Positions 61,735 through 64,000 of a DNA stretch of 64,000 bases are shown piece by piece. The translations under genes were made by a program, and so were the position numbers. The notes under the pieces were generated by a model. That model was given only the letters and a program-made list of their open reading frames with translations, was not told the origin of the DNA and did not search any database. Source of the stretch: Microcebus murinus (lineage: Eukaryota > Chordata > Mammalia > Primates > Cheirogaleidae); the NCBI RefSeq assembly GCF_040939455.1, contig NC_134136.1, positions 105,760,014 to 105,824,013 on the forward strand. The letters run 5' to 3'. The stretch's first letter is position 1, and each line of letters starts with the position of its first letter.

Positions 61735-61861
61735 GAGGCTGAGGCAGGAGGATCACTGAGCCCAGGAGTTTGAGGATGCTGTGAGCTATGATGACACCAC
61801 TGCACTAGCCCAGATGACAGAGTTAGACTCTGTCTCAAAAAAAAAAAAAAAAAAAAAAAAA
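61735..61861 (+). mobile_element. Alu right-arm fragment
   Basis: Only the part from ctgaggctgaggcaggagga to the A-tail (25 A) is left; 5'-truncated Alu. Confidence 0.8.
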
Positions 61862-62474
61862 GCCCACAAAGAAGCTCAGGTAAGTTTTAAAAACTTTTAC
61901 ACAGAAACATTGACATTGAAAGGAAGCCATTTCAGCTCCCAAATGCTTCCATTTCATAAGCTGTTAATTACAAAAATTGAAAAATGCTCATGTGACTATT
62001 TCCCATACTCCAGCCAGCCATGATCCATAAATCCCTAAATTCCAGGTTTATTTACAATAAACAACTTAGCCAGACCAGGTATATCCTAAATAAAAATATT
62101 TTATAGATAGGGACATTTAGGTACCTTTCCACTACTTTTAAACTTAAACACTATTAACGAGATTAACAAGGTCTGAGAGGTCATTAACATGTCTATAAGG
62201 TGGTCTATTGAGGTCATTCATTCCCCTCACATACCCCAGGGAATGAGTCACAGGCCTGCTGTTAATACCCTTCCCTCTGTCTCTCTCTCTCCATATGTAC
62301 ATGTACACATACATGTGTGTGTTTATGTATATATAAATATATAAGTAAAATGTTCACAAATGTTTTTTAATTGTAGGCATAAAGATATTTTCACCTTGAA
62401 CTTTTGCTGTGCCTGCTCAGCCCCTCCTGCTCCATCTAGGGTTCATTCTTCTCTATTATTTGATAGTTTTTGTT

Positions 62475-62802
62475 TTTGCTTTTGTTTTTTGAGACAGAGT
62501 CTTGCTCTGTTGCCCCAGGTAGAGTGCCACGGCATCACCCTAGCTCACAGCAACCTCAGATTTCTGGGCTCAGGGGATCCTCCTGCCTCAGCCTCCCGAG
62601 TAGCTGGGACTACAGGCACTTGCTACCATGCCTGGCTAATTTTTTTTTTTTTTTTTGGTTTGGTTGTTTCTATTTTTAGTTGCCTGACTAATTTATTCTA
62701 TTTTTAGTAGAGATGAGGTCTCGCTCTTGCTGAGGCTGGTCTCGAACTCCTGACCTCAAGCAATCCTCTCACCTCGGCCTCCCAGAGTACTAGGATTACA
62801 GG
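62475..62802 (-). mobile_element. Alu
   Basis: Antisense Alu, lacking the 5'-most part (no ggccgggc block at its right end). Flanks atttgatagttt and atttgatggttt form a target-site duplication with one mismatch. Confidence 0.9.
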
Positions 62803-63534
62803 TGCATTTGATGGTTTGGGGGCAGCAACATTTCTATAGCAGAAACTGATATAATTAAGAGTGAGGAAAAATAATTGATCTGGCCTTTATTTGATAAAGC
62901 ACTTTTATGAGAAGGATGACTTTATTTGTTCTGGAAGGAGGGGGTGGTGTCAAATTCAAGGACATGCATAAGTGTTCCAAAGACTCCTGTAGAGCTGTTC
63001 TAGTACACCTGAGTTGACCATGTCCTACCTTTCAAAAAGACTTACAATTAGAAGTATGAAGAGAAACACATTCTGTGTCATCTATTAGATTACTTGTCTT
63101 GGCCATATTTTCATCTTAGGGAAGCCCAGACAGAAGTGGTGGAATGTGACTCAGAAATCTTTTGCTTTCTCAAGATACACAGACATGGAAAAGTGCTTAT
63201 ATCAGGGCTGACCAGGTTTTTGTTTCATTTTGTTTTTTGTTCCTCTTTATTGCCCAAAACAGCAAAGAGTAACTTATGTCTCTGCACAACAGTAGTGATA
63301 AAATAACTTGTTTGAATAGATAAGGCAAGGAAAAAAAAAAACCGACAATGTGGAGAAGGAATAATAGGGTAGCGTTGGCAATGCCCAAGATGGCAGCCTC
63401 ATAGTGGTGTACTGGACACACTTGGTTATACTAAGGGCCAGTTTTCAACCAACAGTACTAGGAAGTTGAAACAGATAAGAACAACAGCTAAGATGATGAT
63501 GATTTTAAATATCAATTATTTAAATATCAACTCT

Positions 63535-63650
63535 TATTAGAGTGACTTGGGTAAGCCACCAATCTCTTTGAGTCTCAGCTGTTTCTTCTTTATTGGATAA
63601 TAACTGGGGTTGTTATGAAGATTAAATGGGAAGCTACAGATGAAACACTT
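63535..63650 (+). mobile_element. MIR fragment
   Basis: Order tgacttgggtaagccaccaa, tctttgagtctcagctgttt, ggggttgttatgaagattaa is MIR core and 3' part. Confidence 0.7.
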
Positions 63651-63659
63651 AGCCTATCA

Positions 63660-63995
63660 TTTTTTTTTTTTTTTTTTTGAGACAGAGTCTCACTTTGTTG
63701 CCCAGGCTAGAGTGAGTGCCATGGCATAAGCCTAGCTCACAGCAACCTCGAACTCCTGGGCTCAAGCAATCCTACTGCCTCAGCCTCCTGAGTAGCTGGA
63801 ACTACAGGCATGCGCCACCATGCCCGGCTAATTTTTTCTCTATATATTAGTTGGCCAATTAATTTATTTCTATTTATAGTAGAGACGGGGTCTCGCTCTT
63901 GCTCAGGCTGGTTTCGAACTCCTGACCTTGAGCAATCTGCCTGCCTCAGCCTCCCAGAGAGCTAGGATTACAGGCGTGAGCCACCGCACCCGGTC
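63660..63995 (-). mobile_element. Alu, lemur type, at the window edge
   Basis: Antisense Alu with spacer. The last bases cttagc repeat the cttagc just before its T-run, so the target-site duplication is cut by the window end. Confidence 0.95.
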
Positions 63996-64000
63996 TTAGC

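Overview
This is mammalian nuclear DNA: intron-rich, AT-rich and full of dispersed repeats. Many Alu elements carry the two-part form with an inserted 'ttggccaactaatatata'-type spacer in the second half. That form, together with L1 3' ends beginning near 'gggggtacaaatgtt', points to a strepsirrhine primate, probably a Malagasy lemur. The species call rests on repeat style only.

The window lies inside the X-linked dystrophin gene DMD, which runs on the minus strand. Two exons identify it. At 9315-9376 is a 62-base exon with canonical splice sites encoding the second half of the WW domain ([20 protein letters not shown]), which is DMD exon 63. At 15124-15143, inside a CpG island (about 14690-15480), is a minus-strand start ATG followed by MREQLK and the first two bases of a Gly codon, then a GTAAGT donor. 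This is the private first exon of the short isoform Dp71, and it joins in frame to exon 63. So 1-9314 is part of intron 63, 9377-15123 is the Dp71 first intron (also intron 62), and from the CpG island to the right edge is the rest of intron 62. I found neither exon 62 nor exon 64, so they should lie outside the window.

Everything else is intron. It holds at least fifteen Alu copies, several with clear target-site duplications, MIR and L1M relics, hAT-type and palindromic DNA transposons, an LTR remnant with a 56-base tandem repeat, and simple repeats. From 39.5 to 47.5 kb there is a nest of L1 elements in L1 elements.

Three things stand out. First, a piece of the DDA1 gene (subunit of the DDB1-DET1 ubiquitin ligase) with 5' UTR and about 85 of 102 codons, but no 3' end or poly(A), lies inside an L1 exactly where ORF2 should begin and is fused in frame to the L1 endonuclease. 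Second, a 22-base 5' fragment of tRNA-Glu has been retroposed with an A-tail and 16-base target duplications at 8715-8786. Third, a repeat-free block at 52.2-52.5 kb with paired octamer motifs and an RFX-like box resembles a conserved enhancer.
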